Below, piece by piece: positions 41,493 to 50,831 of a DNA stretch of 64,000 bases (positions are counted from its first letter, which is position 1; the number at the start of each line of letters is the position of its first letter). Both the position numbers and the translations under genes were made by a program. Below the pieces are notes generated by a model that was not told where the DNA came from, searched no databases, and saw only the letters and a program-made list of their open reading frames with translations. This stretch comes from Pararhizobium sp. (lineage in GTDB: Bacteria > Pseudomonadota > Alphaproteobacteria > Rhizobiales > Rhizobiaceae). The stretch covers positions 1,426,001 through 1,490,000 of the forward strand of contig CP051237.1 in assembly GCA_017794825.1 (NCBI GenBank), in the 5' to 3' direction.

Positions 41493-42447
41493 TTCTCTGC
41501 TCGCCTCCCAACCTGATTTCAGGATCGAGCAGCGTGTAACTGATGTCGACCAGAAGATTTATCAGGACGAAAATCAGCGAAAGAAACAGGATTGTTCCTT
41601 GCACCATTGGATAATCGCGAAGGAAAATCGACTCTACGATGAGTTGTCCCAAGCCCGGAAGGGAGAATATCCTTTCGATCACAATCGCGCTGCCCAGCAC
41701 CGTTCCAAGTTCGAGACCCGCAAAAGTAACTATCGGGATCAGGGCGTTGCGCAGAGCATGTTTGTAGACGATCTCGAACTTGGACAAACCCTTCGCCCTA
41801 GCGGTTACAATATAATCCTGGCTGAGCTGATCGATCATCTCCGATCGGGTCAATCGGGACAACGCTCCCGCCATTATGGCGCCCAGGGTGACAACCGGCA
41901 GGATCAAATGACGGACAAATTCTGTGAAGTCTTCAGCTGGCGCTGTATATCCGATGGACGGCAGTAACTGCCAGTTTACGGCAAACGTCATCATCAACAA
42001 TATTGCCAACCAGAAACTTGGAATCGAGACGCCGACAAGCGCTGCGCCTAGTACGCTAAGGTCGATCCACGTTCCTTTGTTGGCCGAAGCAATCGTTCCT
42101 CCGATAACCGCAATTATCACCGATAACAGGACAGAACCGATCGCGAGGAAAATCGTAACTCCGGCTTTTTGAAGTATTGTATCTAGGACAGACCCTCCGT
42201 TCACGATCGAGTTTCCCAGGTCGCCAGTGAGGACGCGTCCGGCCCACATGAAATACTGGACTATGAGTGGTTGATCGAGACCGAGGCGAGCCCTCAGAGA
42301 AGCCTTGGCCTCCTCTGTCGCTTCATTACCCAGAATCGCATCAACCGGATCTCCAGGCACAAGATGCAGGAACATAAACACAACGATCGACATGACCAGA
42401 AATACAGGTATTAGTTGCAAAAGCCGCCTGACAATATAGAAAATCAT
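41485..42447 (-). CDS. Dipeptide/oligopeptide-type ABC transporter permease (DppB type)
   Basis: A 320-residue inner-membrane protein beginning with MIFYIVRRLLQLIPVFLVMS, as is usual for DppB/GsiC. VPGDPVDAILG, GLDQPLIVQYFMW and the coupling helix YIVTARAKGLSKFEIVYKHALRNALIP are visible. The ATG overlaps the last base of the ATPase stop region. Six membrane segments. Confidence 0.92.
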   Translation of the reverse strand: MIFYIVRRLLQLIPVFLVMSIVVFMFLHLVPGDPVDAILGNEATEEAKASLRARLGLDQPLIVQYFMWAGRVLTGDLGNSIVNGGSVLDTILQKAGVTIFLAIGSVLLSVIIAVIGGTIASANKGTWIDLSVLGAALVGVSIPSFWLAILLMMTFAVNWQLLPSIGYTAPAEDFTEFVRHLILPVVTLGAIMAGALSRLTRSEMIDQLSQDYIVTARAKGLSKFEIVYKHALRNALIPIVTFAGLELGTVLGSAIVIERIFSLPGLGQLIVESIFLRDYPMVQGTILFLSLIFVLINLLVDISYTLLDPEIRLGGEQRND

Positions 42448-43451
42448 TAGGCGTCCACCTTAACTTCCCGATCTGGATAGTGGCAGGCTGCATAGTGTCC
42501 CTCAGCCTGCTGCCTCAGTTGCGGTATTTCTGTCGTGCATCTGCTCCTGCTTTTGTGACAACGGGTGTGGTAAGGGCATCCGCTTGGCGGATTTATCGGG
42601 CTGGGAACTTCTCCCTTAACATCTACTTCCGCTGTGCGCCCTCCAGCACGGGGGACTGGGATCGCCGACATGAGCGAGATCGTGTAAGGGTGGAATGGCT
42701 TTGCGAACAAATCATCGCGAGTTGCCGCTTCCACTATCTTGCCCAAATACATAACGACCACTCGGTCGCTGATATATTTTACAACGCCCAGATCGTGTGA
42801 GACGAACAAATAGCTCAGATGATATTCGCGCTGGAGGTCAACCAACAGGTTGATTATCTGGGCCTGAATTGAAACGTCAAGCGCACTGACAGGTTCATCG
42901 GCAACAATCAATCTTGGTTTCACCATCAGTGCGCGCGCGATGGCTACTCTTTGTCGCTGCCCACCGCTCAATTCATGAGGGAAGCGAGTTCCATGATCTG
43001 CTCGCAAACCCACACGTTCGAGCATTTCAGTGACCAATTGCGCTCTCTGATCGGATTTACCAATCGAGTGAACATCGAGAGGCTCGCGTAAAATTCTGGA
43101 AACGCGCATACGCGGCGTCAATGAACCAAACGGATCCTGAAATATCACCTGCAGATTGCGGCGGAGTGATTTGAGATTCTCTCCGGAAAGGTCGTTTATC
43201 CTGGCTCCCTCGAACAGGATTTGTCCGCTCGACGGAGTCTCGATATTCAGGATGCATTTAGCCAGTGTGGTCTTCCCGCATCCGCTTTCCCCCACTAAGC
43301 CGAGCGTTTCTCCAGGTTTGATGTGTAAACTAACCCCATCCAGCGCCTTTACGGTTTTTCCTGACCGATGGAGGAAGCTGCTGTTGAGATGGAAGTATTT
43401 TCGAAGCTCGTGAACCGAGAGTAGCGTGTCAGATGGAGAGGAATCAGTCAT
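42447..43451 (-). CDS. Dipeptide-type ABC transporter ATP-binding protein (DppF type)
   Basis: A 334-residue ATPase with Walker A GESGCGKTT (residues 55-63), signature LSGGQRQRVAIARAL, Walker B LIVADEPVSALD, and the C-terminal oligopeptide-transporter extension with the Cys-containing segment GCPYHTRCHKSRSRC. That four-Cys region binds a metal or iron-sulphur centre in some homologues. It overlaps the DppD-type gene by 8 bp. Works as a heterodimer with that ATPase. Confidence 0.93.
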   Translation of the reverse strand: MTDSSPSDTLLSVHELRKYFHLNSSFLHRSGKTVKALDGVSLHIKPGETLGLVGESGCGKTTLAKCILNIETPSSGQILFEGARINDLSGENLKSLRRNLQVIFQDPFGSLTPRMRVSRILREPLDVHSIGKSDQRAQLVTEMLERVGLRADHGTRFPHELSGGQRQRVAIARALMVKPRLIVADEPVSALDVSIQAQIINLLVDLQREYHLSYLFVSHDLGVVKYISDRVVVMYLGKIVEAATRDDLFAKPFHPYTISLMSAIPVPRAGGRTAEVDVKGEVPSPINPPSGCPYHTRCHKSRSRCTTEIPQLRQQAEGHYAACHYPDREVKVDA

Positions 43452-44430
43452 TCAGCCAACACCTGACATGATGACCGGGACTTACCTCCTTGAGCACGGG
43501 CTGCCGATCGGCGCAAACCTGCATGCGTTTTGGGCAGCGTCCCTGAAAATAACATCCGATGGGCAAGTCATCGAGAGCGGGCACACTTCCGGCTATCTCA
43601 TTCAGAGGGCCGTCATACTTTGAAACAGGTGAGTCAATGTCCGGGATCGAATTACGAAGCCCGACAGTGTAGGGGTGGAGGGGTCGGTCGAATAGATTTT
43701 CGGTTGTTGTCATTTCGACAATCTGGCCCGCATACATGACAATGACTCGTTGGACCAGTTCGGCGATCACTCCGAGGTCATGTGTAATCAGGATCATCGA
43801 GGTACCCGAACGCTCATTGATCTCTCTGATCAGATCCAGAATCTGCGCTTGTATCGTCACATCCAACGCAGTAGTCGGTTCGTCCGCCAGGAGAAGCTGC
43901 GGATCGCCGGCCAACGCCATTGCGATGATAACGCGCTGCCGCATTCCGCCACTCAGTTGAAACGGATAGCTCTTGGCTCTTTCTTCGGGATCGGGAATCC
44001 CGACAAGCGCCAGCATTTCAACGGATCGCTCGATAGCTTCCGACGATCGCAGACCGAAGTGCTTACGAAATACTTCAGCTATCTGGTAACCCACTTTGAA
44101 TTTTGGATTCAAAGATGTCATTGGCTCTTGGAAGATCATTGTCACCGCTTTCCCTCGGAGCTTCTGCATTTCTCGTTCAGAGAGATCCAGAAGATTTGTA
44201 CCGTCGAGGGTAAGTTGGCCTGCCCGAATGCGTGCAGGAGGCATAGGTAGAATCCGGATTATTGATCGGGCAAGAACACTCTTTCCGCAACCAGACTCTC
44301 CTACAATTCCGAGCATCTCTCCTTTGTCGACAGAAAATGAAACGCGGTCGACTGCCGTTACGACACCGCGATCGGTTGTAAATTCGACACTCAGATCACG
44401 CACGGTCAGCATGTGGGACGCGCTCCCCAA
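43444..44430 (-). CDS. Dipeptide-type ABC transporter ATP-binding protein (DppD type)
   Basis: A 328-residue ATPase with Walker A GESGCGKSV (residues 45-53), signature LSGGMRQRVIIAMAL, Walker B LLLADEPTTALD and the C-terminal segment LPIGCYFQGRCPKRMQVC. An alternative start six codons later (MLTVRDLS) would match homologues equally well. It is the second of the four membrane/ATPase genes after the binding protein. Confidence 0.93.
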   Translation of the reverse strand: MGSASHMLTVRDLSVEFTTDRGVVTAVDRVSFSVDKGEMLGIVGESGCGKSVLARSIIRILPMPPARIRAGQLTLDGTNLLDLSEREMQKLRGKAVTMIFQEPMTSLNPKFKVGYQIAEVFRKHFGLRSSEAIERSVEMLALVGIPDPEERAKSYPFQLSGGMRQRVIIAMALAGDPQLLLADEPTTALDVTIQAQILDLIREINERSGTSMILITHDLGVIAELVQRVIVMYAGQIVEMTTTENLFDRPLHPYTVGLRNSIPDIDSPVSKYDGPLNEIAGSVPALDDLPIGCYFQGRCPKRMQVCADRQPVLKEVSPGHHVRCWLND

Positions 44431-44485
44431 TAATCTGAATGGGCTGCTACTCTAGGCAACAGCCCCGCTACAGAGTGAGATAAGG

Positions 44486-46060
44486 TTACTTGTCTATCCA
44501 AACATGAGCCATGCCGCCGCCATCATAGTGCGTGTGCGCGCCAAGATGAGGCTCGAGGTCCTTGACATAGCTACGCCATCCGATCGGAAATGCGCTGGAG
44601 TAGATCCAGATCGTCGGGAGTTCCTCTATGTAAATTTCGGCGGCGCGGTCATAGTGCGGCTTGCGTTCAGCAGCATCATTAGACTGTGCCCCTTTTTCAA
44701 GTTCGGCAACCAGCTCTTCATTGTTGTATTTGTAACCGGTCACATAGTTGTGCTGAGCATCCGGCACATAAAGGGCTGGCAGGATCGCCTGTGGATCGCT
44801 CGCATATCCGTGTCCTATGATACTCATTTGAAAATCGCCCTTACCACCGGCGACCCTGGCATTCCATGATGTAAAGTCCATTGTCTCGAGGCTGATCTTG
44901 ATTCCAATCTCGTTCAACTGACGCTCAAGAACCGGAAGAAGTTTGAGATATTGTCCGTAGGTAAATGCAAGGAACTCGACATCAAAACCATCTGGGTAGC
45001 CGGCCTCAGCCATAAGCTCCTTTGCTTTCTCCAGATTCCTTGACCGGTATTCATCTTCGATGTCGGTGTGCCATTGCGTTCCCTCGGGATAGAACTGATT
45101 GATTGTCTGCCCCACGCCATCAACGGCGCCAATAAGCAATTCATCCTTGTCGATCGCATAGGCGATAGCCTGACGGACTTTCGGATTAGCGAAAGGCTCA
45201 AAACCTTGATTCAGGATGAGATGATGCTGAAAGCCTGTTGCTTGCGAACTGTATTCTACTTTACCCTTGTCTTCACCGGTCTCCATCAGCATCGCAGCTT
45301 GATCGGTCGGAAGATCCGTAGCTACATCGACATCACCACTTCTCAGAGCGTTGATACGGACCTGCGGATCCACCAACGGCTTGTAGACAATCTTGTCGAC
45401 CAGCGGCAGACCGGCCTGCCAATGGTCCATGTTCTTCGCGAATATCCAATCTCCTTGAGGAGTGTGCTCCTCTAGAGCAAATGGTCCTGTACAGATCGGA
45501 CGCTTGACGGAACCATCCTCCTCCAGACTTTCAGGCGAAAGGATGAATGCCTTGTGATGAAAGCCGGTCTGTGAGGCCAGAAAAGTAGGGTTTGGTCCCT
45601 TCATCGTGAATTTGACTGTCAATGGGTCCATGACTTCTGTGGACTCGACCATCGAGAGTCTGCCCGCCATGCTTGAGCCAACTTGCGGATCCAGCATCCT
45701 GTCAAAGCTGAACTTGACGTCATCGGCAGTCAGTTTCTTGCCATTGTGGAACACAACGCCATCACGAAGGTGAAAAACCCACACCTTTCCGTCGTCTTCC
45801 ATCTCCCAGCTTTCCGCCAGCCCGGGCACGATGTTGAAGTCCTTGTCAGTCGTGACCAACGCTTCGCAGACTTGCATCCACGCGCGGGCGTCGTTTGCCG
45901 CATACATGATATGAGGATCAGTCCTTTGCAGATGGCCTTCAACGCCGACGGTCAGCGTGCCACCGCTCGTTTGAGCCAAGGCTTGACCGCTCGTTCCGGC
46001 GATCGACAAAGCAGCCCCAGCCAATAATGCCAGTACATTCTCTCTAACTCTGTATTCCAT
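44486..46060 (-). CDS. Peptide/opine-type ABC transporter substrate-binding protein (SBP family 5)
   Basis: A 524-residue secreted protein. A signal peptide ends in GQALAQ, and the mature start GGTLTVGVEGHLQRTDPH is typical of SBP_bac_5. It also has VFHLRDGVVFHNGKKLTADDVKFSFDRM and AIAYAIDKDELLIGA. Ligands of this family include peptides, opines, glycosides and nickel; none can be read from the pocket. It follows the GntR-type regulator by 33 bp on the same strand, so they share a transcript. Confidence 0.93.
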   Translation of the reverse strand: MEYRVRENVLALLAGAALSIAGTSGQALAQTSGGTLTVGVEGHLQRTDPHIMYAANDARAWMQVCEALVTTDKDFNIVPGLAESWEMEDDGKVWVFHLRDGVVFHNGKKLTADDVKFSFDRMLDPQVGSSMAGRLSMVESTEVMDPLTVKFTMKGPNPTFLASQTGFHHKAFILSPESLEEDGSVKRPICTGPFALEEHTPQGDWIFAKNMDHWQAGLPLVDKIVYKPLVDPQVRINALRSGDVDVATDLPTDQAAMLMETGEDKGKVEYSSQATGFQHHLILNQGFEPFANPKVRQAIAYAIDKDELLIGAVDGVGQTINQFYPEGTQWHTDIEDEYRSRNLEKAKELMAEAGYPDGFDVEFLAFTYGQYLKLLPVLERQLNEIGIKISLETMDFTSWNARVAGGKGDFQMSIIGHGYASDPQAILPALYVPDAQHNYVTGYKYNNEELVAELEKGAQSNDAAERKPHYDRAAEIYIEELPTIWIYSSAFPIGWRSYVKDLEPHLGAHTHYDGGGMAHVWIDK

Positions 46061-46092
46061 TGTTCCACTCCTTTTTTAGCCTATGCGAAGTC

Positions 46093-46929
46093 TCAGAGAT
46101 TGCTCTCAATCACGAGTTCGTACGGATTTGGCGGTATCCAGAACTCGGCGTAGTAAAGGACGTTTTGATTTGACGATGCTGTCGCCCGCTGCAAAAGGCA
46201 GGTCGTTCCAGGCTTTATTGAAAGTTCGGAAGCGATGCTTTTCGGTACCGGCGCCGCACTTATCCTGGTGGTAATTTTGGCGACGACGATACCCAGCTCG
46301 CGGCTGAAAATATGACGAAGATTCTCATTTCTCAGTTCGGATAATGGTTTTTCCAGGAACTGAGGATATGCGGCGCCATCAACGTAATATTCACTGTAAA
46401 CGGGAACGGACCCGGCGGCCAAATGCAGGCGGCGTATGACCACGGGCTGTTTTGCATCAATCAGATGAGCTTGCCAGCGGCCTTTTGATTTTGCCTGTTT
46501 TCTCGACAGAACTTTGGATGTGAGCGGCGCTTGCGCAGAATTGTTATCCTGCAGATTTACATGAAGCGGCTGCCGGATCTGCCATTTTAGCGGAACGACA
46601 ACAGTTCCGACTCCTGGCTTTCGAGAGATCAGCCCGGACTCGGACAAAGCCTTCAAAGACCGCTGAACTGTCGCTAGCCCGTAAGGCACGATTTCAGTCA
46701 GTTCTTTTTCTGTCGGAAGTAGAGCACCTGACGCAATCAGGTTTCGGTTCATGGCCTCAGCCAAGGCGTGACGAAGCGCTTCATACTTTGGGCGAATTGT
46801 GGTGCCGCTGAGATAACCTCGAAGAAAATCACCTAGTTCAGTCCAGTCGCTCGCTTCCCACTCTCGGAAGCGTGCGCCGGACGCCTTTTTTGATGCCGAT
46901 TTAGCACTCCCACCAGTTTGACCGACCAT
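46093..46929 (-). CDS. GntR-family regulator, HutC/UTRA subfamily
   Basis: A 278-residue regulator. The start MVGQTGG at 46929 follows GGAGGTCGCGAG. A basic, low-complexity stretch of about 30 residues precedes the winged helix (RPKYEALRHALAEAMNRNLIASGALLPTEKELTE and VQRSLKALSESGLISRKPGVG), then a UTRA ligand domain that ends with CLLQRATASSNQNVLYYAEFW. UTRA domains bind small metabolites and release the DNA. It heads the peptide-ABC operon and diverges from the DUF3604 gene; the 17-bp palindrome at 46971 between them is its likely operator. Confidence 0.9.
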   Translation of the reverse strand: MVGQTGGSAKSASKKASGARFREWEASDWTELGDFLRGYLSGTTIRPKYEALRHALAEAMNRNLIASGALLPTEKELTEIVPYGLATVQRSLKALSESGLISRKPGVGTVVVPLKWQIRQPLHVNLQDNNSAQAPLTSKVLSRKQAKSKGRWQAHLIDAKQPVVIRRLHLAAGSVPVYSEYYVDGAAYPQFLEKPLSELRNENLRHIFSRELGIVVAKITTRISAAPVPKSIASELSIKPGTTCLLQRATASSNQNVLYYAEFWIPPNPYELVIESNL

Positions 46930-46970
46930 TCTCGCGACCTCCAACAGCGTACAAATAGATGATGAAAATA

Positions 46971-46987
46971 CGTAGTTGTCAACTACG
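46971..46987. promoter_or_regulatory. 17-bp perfect palindrome CGTAGTTG-T-CAACTACG
   Basis: It lies 42 bp before the GntR/UTRA gene and about 100 bp before the divergent DUF3604 gene. Perfect symmetry with a single central base and the position in a divergent promoter region make it a strong operator candidate for the GntR-type protein. Confidence 0.65.
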
Positions 46988-47088
46988 GAGTTTCTACGGT
47001 ATAGATTCTTCCGGCTGCTACTTTGCAATTAAAGATTGTACTGCACGATCATTATGCGAACTGGTTGTGGTTCGATACGGGGGAGTGG

Positions 47089-49365
47089 ATGGGAAACAAC
47101 ATTCTTACACAGTCGGGAATCGGATCCGAGACTGTTGGTTCGGCGACGCTGTCTCCGTCAGGTTCTTTCGTCGCCGGCAGCTATGAAACCTTTACACTGA
47201 CGTACACCGCCGGTTTCTACGGGATCGACGACAGCGGCAGCCTGAAAATCGTTTTCAGGTATGCGTCTGATCAAAGCACACCGCAGTTCAACAATCCTGA
47301 AGCTCCAAATTACGTCTCGGTCGCCGCCAGCAACGATGCTGTGCTGGAGGCTCGATTTGACCCCAAAGGTAATGTGAGACCGTGGGACAAATGTATCTAC
47401 ATCAAAGTGGTCCGGGGATTCCTGAAAGAGGGTGACACCATACGTGTGATATTTGGTGACACGAGCATGGGATCACCTGGAATGCGTATTCAGACTTTTT
47501 GCGAGGACACATTCGAGTTTCGCGTGCTCGTCGATGCGATTGCCACCTACACCTATGTTCCGGTAAAGAAGCAGCCCTTCATTGCGATTGTCCCAGGACC
47601 GGTTGACCGCTATCGCATCGTCGTTCCCAGCTTGATAACGACTGGTGAGCCAATACGCGTCAATATCAAAGGCGAAGACAGATGGGGCAATCCCACAAAT
47701 CAGATGTCGGACGTCGTTCGGGTGGTCGCCGATCTGCAAACAGAGGGCCTGCCTGAGAAAACGGAACTCATACCTGGTGAGTTCGCAAAATCCATCGACG
47801 GAGTAGTCATCAGCAACTCAGGAATATGTCGCTTCCAAATCCTTTCAGAAGCGGGAAACTGCCTTGCTATCAGCAATCCGATACGCGTCGTCGATGAAAT
47901 AGAGACGGGCAAGCGGGCGTTCTGGGGAGATCTTCACGGCCAGAGCGAGGAAACCATCGGAAGCAACAGCGCCCGATCCTATTTCGAGTTCGGACGGGAC
48001 CGGGCCTTTTTGGACGTAATCGGTCACCAAGGAAATGATTTTCAGATCAGCGACAATTTCTGGGCGGATCTAAATTCTCTTACAGCAGAGTTTAATGAAC
48101 CCGGACGCTTTGTAACTGTTCCTGGCTATGAATGGTCTGGCAATACGAGCCTTGGCGGAGACCGGAATGTGTTCTTCGCCGACGAGGGCCATCAAATCTG
48201 TCGCTCTTCCAAGGCTCTGGTGCCGACAACGAAATTTGAAGGGCAGATATGTCCAACAGCTACAGATCTGTTTTCTGCTTTGAAGCCCAAAACGGGCGAG
48301 GTTCTGTTATTTGCACACTGTGGCGGCCGATACGCCGACATTAAACTCGCGCACGATGGATTACTTGAGCCTTCTATCGAAATCCACTCTTCCTGGGGAA
48401 CGTTCGAATGGTTGCTTCGCGATGCATTCGAAATGGGCTACCGCGTAGGAATCGTGGCGAACAGCGATGGTCACAAGGGTCGTCCCGGCGCCAGCTATCC
48501 AGGGCCGGCGACATTCGGCGCCGTGGGCGGATTGACCTGCTTCCGTACTCATGAGCTAAGCCGTGATGCCATTTTTGAGTGTCTGAAAAAACGACATCAT
48601 GCCGCGACAACAGGGAGCAGAACCTGGCTGGATGTAACTATAACGACAGAGAGTCCGGGAACCGTATTTCACCAGGATCCGGCGATTGTCAAAGCTGAGG
48701 GTATCGGCACGTCCCAGGTGATGATGGGCGACATCATGCACTTGCCAGAGGGGAATGCCGTTCTTCGGGCATCGATTTCGGGAAATACGCCGATTGTGAA
48801 GGTGGATCTTTTCAACGGCCTTGAGCACCTCCATACAATTCGGCCTTATACAAAAGAAGAGCTTGGCAGTACGATACGAGTGATCTGGCAGGGCGCCGAA
48901 TACAGGGGACGATTCCGTGCAGTCAACTGGGACGGAACCCTGCGTGTTGTCGACAACCGCATCGTTGCGTTCCAACCGGTCAACTTTCTTAACCCCGATC
49001 GAATGGTTCAATTTCACAATGAACAACAAGTGGAGTGGCAATCGATCACCACCGGGAACATAAGCGGGATCGAACTGAAGCTTGCAGATTCATCGATGGG
49101 CCGGATCTTGATCGAGACACCCATCGTGTCGGTCAATATCGACATCGCCGATGTCGGCTATGGGGAGATCTTGTATGAAGCGGGTGGGTTGGATCGGCAA
49201 CTGAGCATATGTCGATTGCCGGACATGAACTCCCATCTCGATCTCGAAATGGAAGAGACCGTCGATATCAAAGAGGATGGCGACAATGCATTCTACTTGC
49301 GCGTTACAGAGCAGGATGGAAATCAGGCTTGGTCCAGTCCGATTTACCTATTTCGGGATCTTTAG
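47089..49365 (+). CDS. DUF3604 protein with PHP-like metal-site motifs
   Basis: A 758-residue protein. About residues 1-285 look like two beta-rich domains (TFTLTYTAGFYGIDDSGSLKI and IVVPSLITTGEPIRVNIKGED). The centre carries FWGDLHGQSEET, VPGYEWSG, LLFAHCGGRYAD, EIHSSWGTFEW and NSDGHKGR, the motif set of DUF3604 proteins. The spacing of H and D residues is like the metal centre of PHP phosphoesterases. A C-terminal beta domain follows. No signal peptide is seen. The ATG at 47089 follows GGGGGAGTGG; a TTG at 47023 would add 22 residues. The function of the family is not established; the gene diverges from the peptide-ABC operon. Confidence 0.85.
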   Translation: MGNNILTQSGIGSETVGSATLSPSGSFVAGSYETFTLTYTAGFYGIDDSGSLKIVFRYASDQSTPQFNNPEAPNYVSVAASNDAVLEARFDPKGNVRPWDKCIYIKVVRGFLKEGDTIRVIFGDTSMGSPGMRIQTFCEDTFEFRVLVDAIATYTYVPVKKQPFIAIVPGPVDRYRIVVPSLITTGEPIRVNIKGEDRWGNPTNQMSDVVRVVADLQTEGLPEKTELIPGEFAKSIDGVVISNSGICRFQILSEAGNCLAISNPIRVVDEIETGKRAFWGDLHGQSEETIGSNSARSYFEFGRDRAFLDVIGHQGNDFQISDNFWADLNSLTAEFNEPGRFVTVPGYEWSGNTSLGGDRNVFFADEGHQICRSSKALVPTTKFEGQICPTATDLFSALKPKTGEVLLFAHCGGRYADIKLAHDGLLEPSIEIHSSWGTFEWLLRDAFEMGYRVGIVANSDGHKGRPGASYPGPATFGAVGGLTCFRTHELSRDAIFECLKKRHHAATTGSRTWLDVTITTESPGTVFHQDPAIVKAEGIGTSQVMMGDIMHLPEGNAVLRASISGNTPIVKVDLFNGLEHLHTIRPYTKEELGSTIRVIWQGAEYRGRFRAVNWDGTLRVVDNRIVAFQPVNFLNPDRMVQFHNEQQVEWQSITTGNISGIELKLADSSMGRILIETPIVSVNIDIADVGYGEILYEAGGLDRQLSICRLPDMNSHLDLEMEETVDIKEDGDNAFYLRVTEQDGNQAWSSPIYLFRDL

Positions 49366-49733
49366 GAAGACACCGACAAACAACGAGTCGAAGTCCTCTC
49401 CTCTCTCATTTTCAGGATCTTGGCACATTTCTAAGACGCGCATAACTCACCGGATAGTCGCTGCGACAATCCAATCTCAGACATTTCTGCTTTGGTGTGA
49501 TTGTCTATCCAGACATCGGTATTTTGCTCCGGAAGCTCCTCTCAACAAATGTTCAGCATGATCAGGAACCATCCAATTTGATAGTTTGAACGAAAATTGT
49601 TCCAAGCGGAAACAATGCATCTACTCGCTCTGTTTCAAATCAGTCATCTGGATAAAATTTAGAGAAGCGCTAGAACATTCAAGAGCCAAAAGTTAACTGA
49701 TCGAATTTGATTGTCCGCTTTGATTTCAAAGCA
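49366..49733. other. Intergenic region between convergent DUF3604 and polyamine-type ATPase genes
   Basis: An AT-richer stretch of 368 bp with no supported gene, no clear terminator hairpin and no recognised repeat. Confidence 0.5.
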
Positions 49734-50828
49734 TCAAGCGGCAAACACGAGTGAATCCGCCTGATCCCACGAGAGAAATACCTTCTCGCCCGGAAGAAAA
49801 ATCTCCGCATCCGAACTGCCGGTCAGTTTCACAACCTTAACTGTCGTGTCCACGCATGTTGCATAGATGTTAACGCGGTCGCCGATCAGGACAACGTCAT
49901 TGATAACTCCTGTCAGACAGAATCCCTCGACCGGCGTTCGCGAGATCCTGACCGCTTCTGGACGGACCATAAGGAGTGCGGCATCGCCATCGCCAGGGCC
50001 CTCCGGACGACCTGCCTCAATCGAGACGGCTAACCCATCTGCCAGTCTGACACACTGTCCAGAGTAATCCATCTTTCCCGAAAGCCGATTGATATCACCT
50101 ACGAACTCTGCAGCGAATGCCGTCTTGGGATGCCTGTAGAGCGTCGTTGGATCAGCGATCTGTACGACATGTCCATTGTCCATAACTGCTATCCTGTCAG
50201 CCATCGACATTGCCTCGGACTGGTCATGCGTAACGAGTATCGTTGTGATTTTCAGTTTCGATTGAAGCTGTCTGATCTCGCGCTGGACGGAGGCGCGAAG
50301 TTTAGCATCCAGTGCTGCAAGGGGTTCGTCAAGAAGCAAAATTCTGGGCTGCACGACAATTGCCCGTGCGAGTGCGACCCTTTGCTGCTGACCACCAGAC
50401 AATTGTGCCGGATATCGTTCTTTGAAATCTTCCATTCTCACGAGCTTGAGCGTGTCATTTATGCGTGTGTCGATCTTCGATTTTCGGACTCCTTTCATCC
50501 GCAGGCCGAACGCAAGATTGTCGCGCACATTCATGTGCGGGAACAACGCATAACTTTGAAAGACGACGCTGATGTCTCTTTTCCATGGAGGCGTTTCATT
50601 CAGACGTTTTCCGTCGATCGTTACCTCGCCATGATCTATCTCGACCAACCCGGCTATCGATCGCAGCAGGGTCGTTTTCCCGCAGCCTGAGGGGCCGAGC
50701 AAGGCCAGAAATTCTCCGGCCTGAACTTCAATATTGACGTCTGAAAGGGCTTTCGTTTGTCCGTATGATTTGGAAAGATCCCTGATCGAGAGATGCCCGA
50801 TCCTGCTCTCGGCGTCCGGATTGCTCAC
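49734..50828 (-). CDS. Polyamine-type ABC transporter ATP-binding protein (PotA type)
   Basis: A 364-residue ATPase. Walker A GPSGCGKTT (residues 45-53), Q-loop SVVFQSYALFPHMNV, signature LSGGQQQRVALARAI, Walker B ILLLDEPLAALD and H-loop VTHDQSEAM are all present. A C-terminal TOBE domain (VRPEAVRISRTPVEGF, GDRVNIYATC) is usual for PotA. It is the last gene of the leftward operon 53556-49734. Confidence 0.93.
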   Translation of the reverse strand: MSNPDAESRIGHLSIRDLSKSYGQTKALSDVNIEVQAGEFLALLGPSGCGKTTLLRSIAGLVEIDHGEVTIDGKRLNETPPWKRDISVVFQSYALFPHMNVRDNLAFGLRMKGVRKSKIDTRINDTLKLVRMEDFKERYPAQLSGGQQQRVALARAIVVQPRILLLDEPLAALDAKLRASVQREIRQLQSKLKITTILVTHDQSEAMSMADRIAVMDNGHVVQIADPTTLYRHPKTAFAAEFVGDINRLSGKMDYSGQCVRLADGLAVSIEAGRPEGPGDGDAALLMVRPEAVRISRTPVEGFCLTGVINDVVLIGDRVNIYATCVDTTVKVVKLTGSSDAEIFLPGEKVFLSWDQADSLVFAA

Positions 50829-50831
50829 ATT

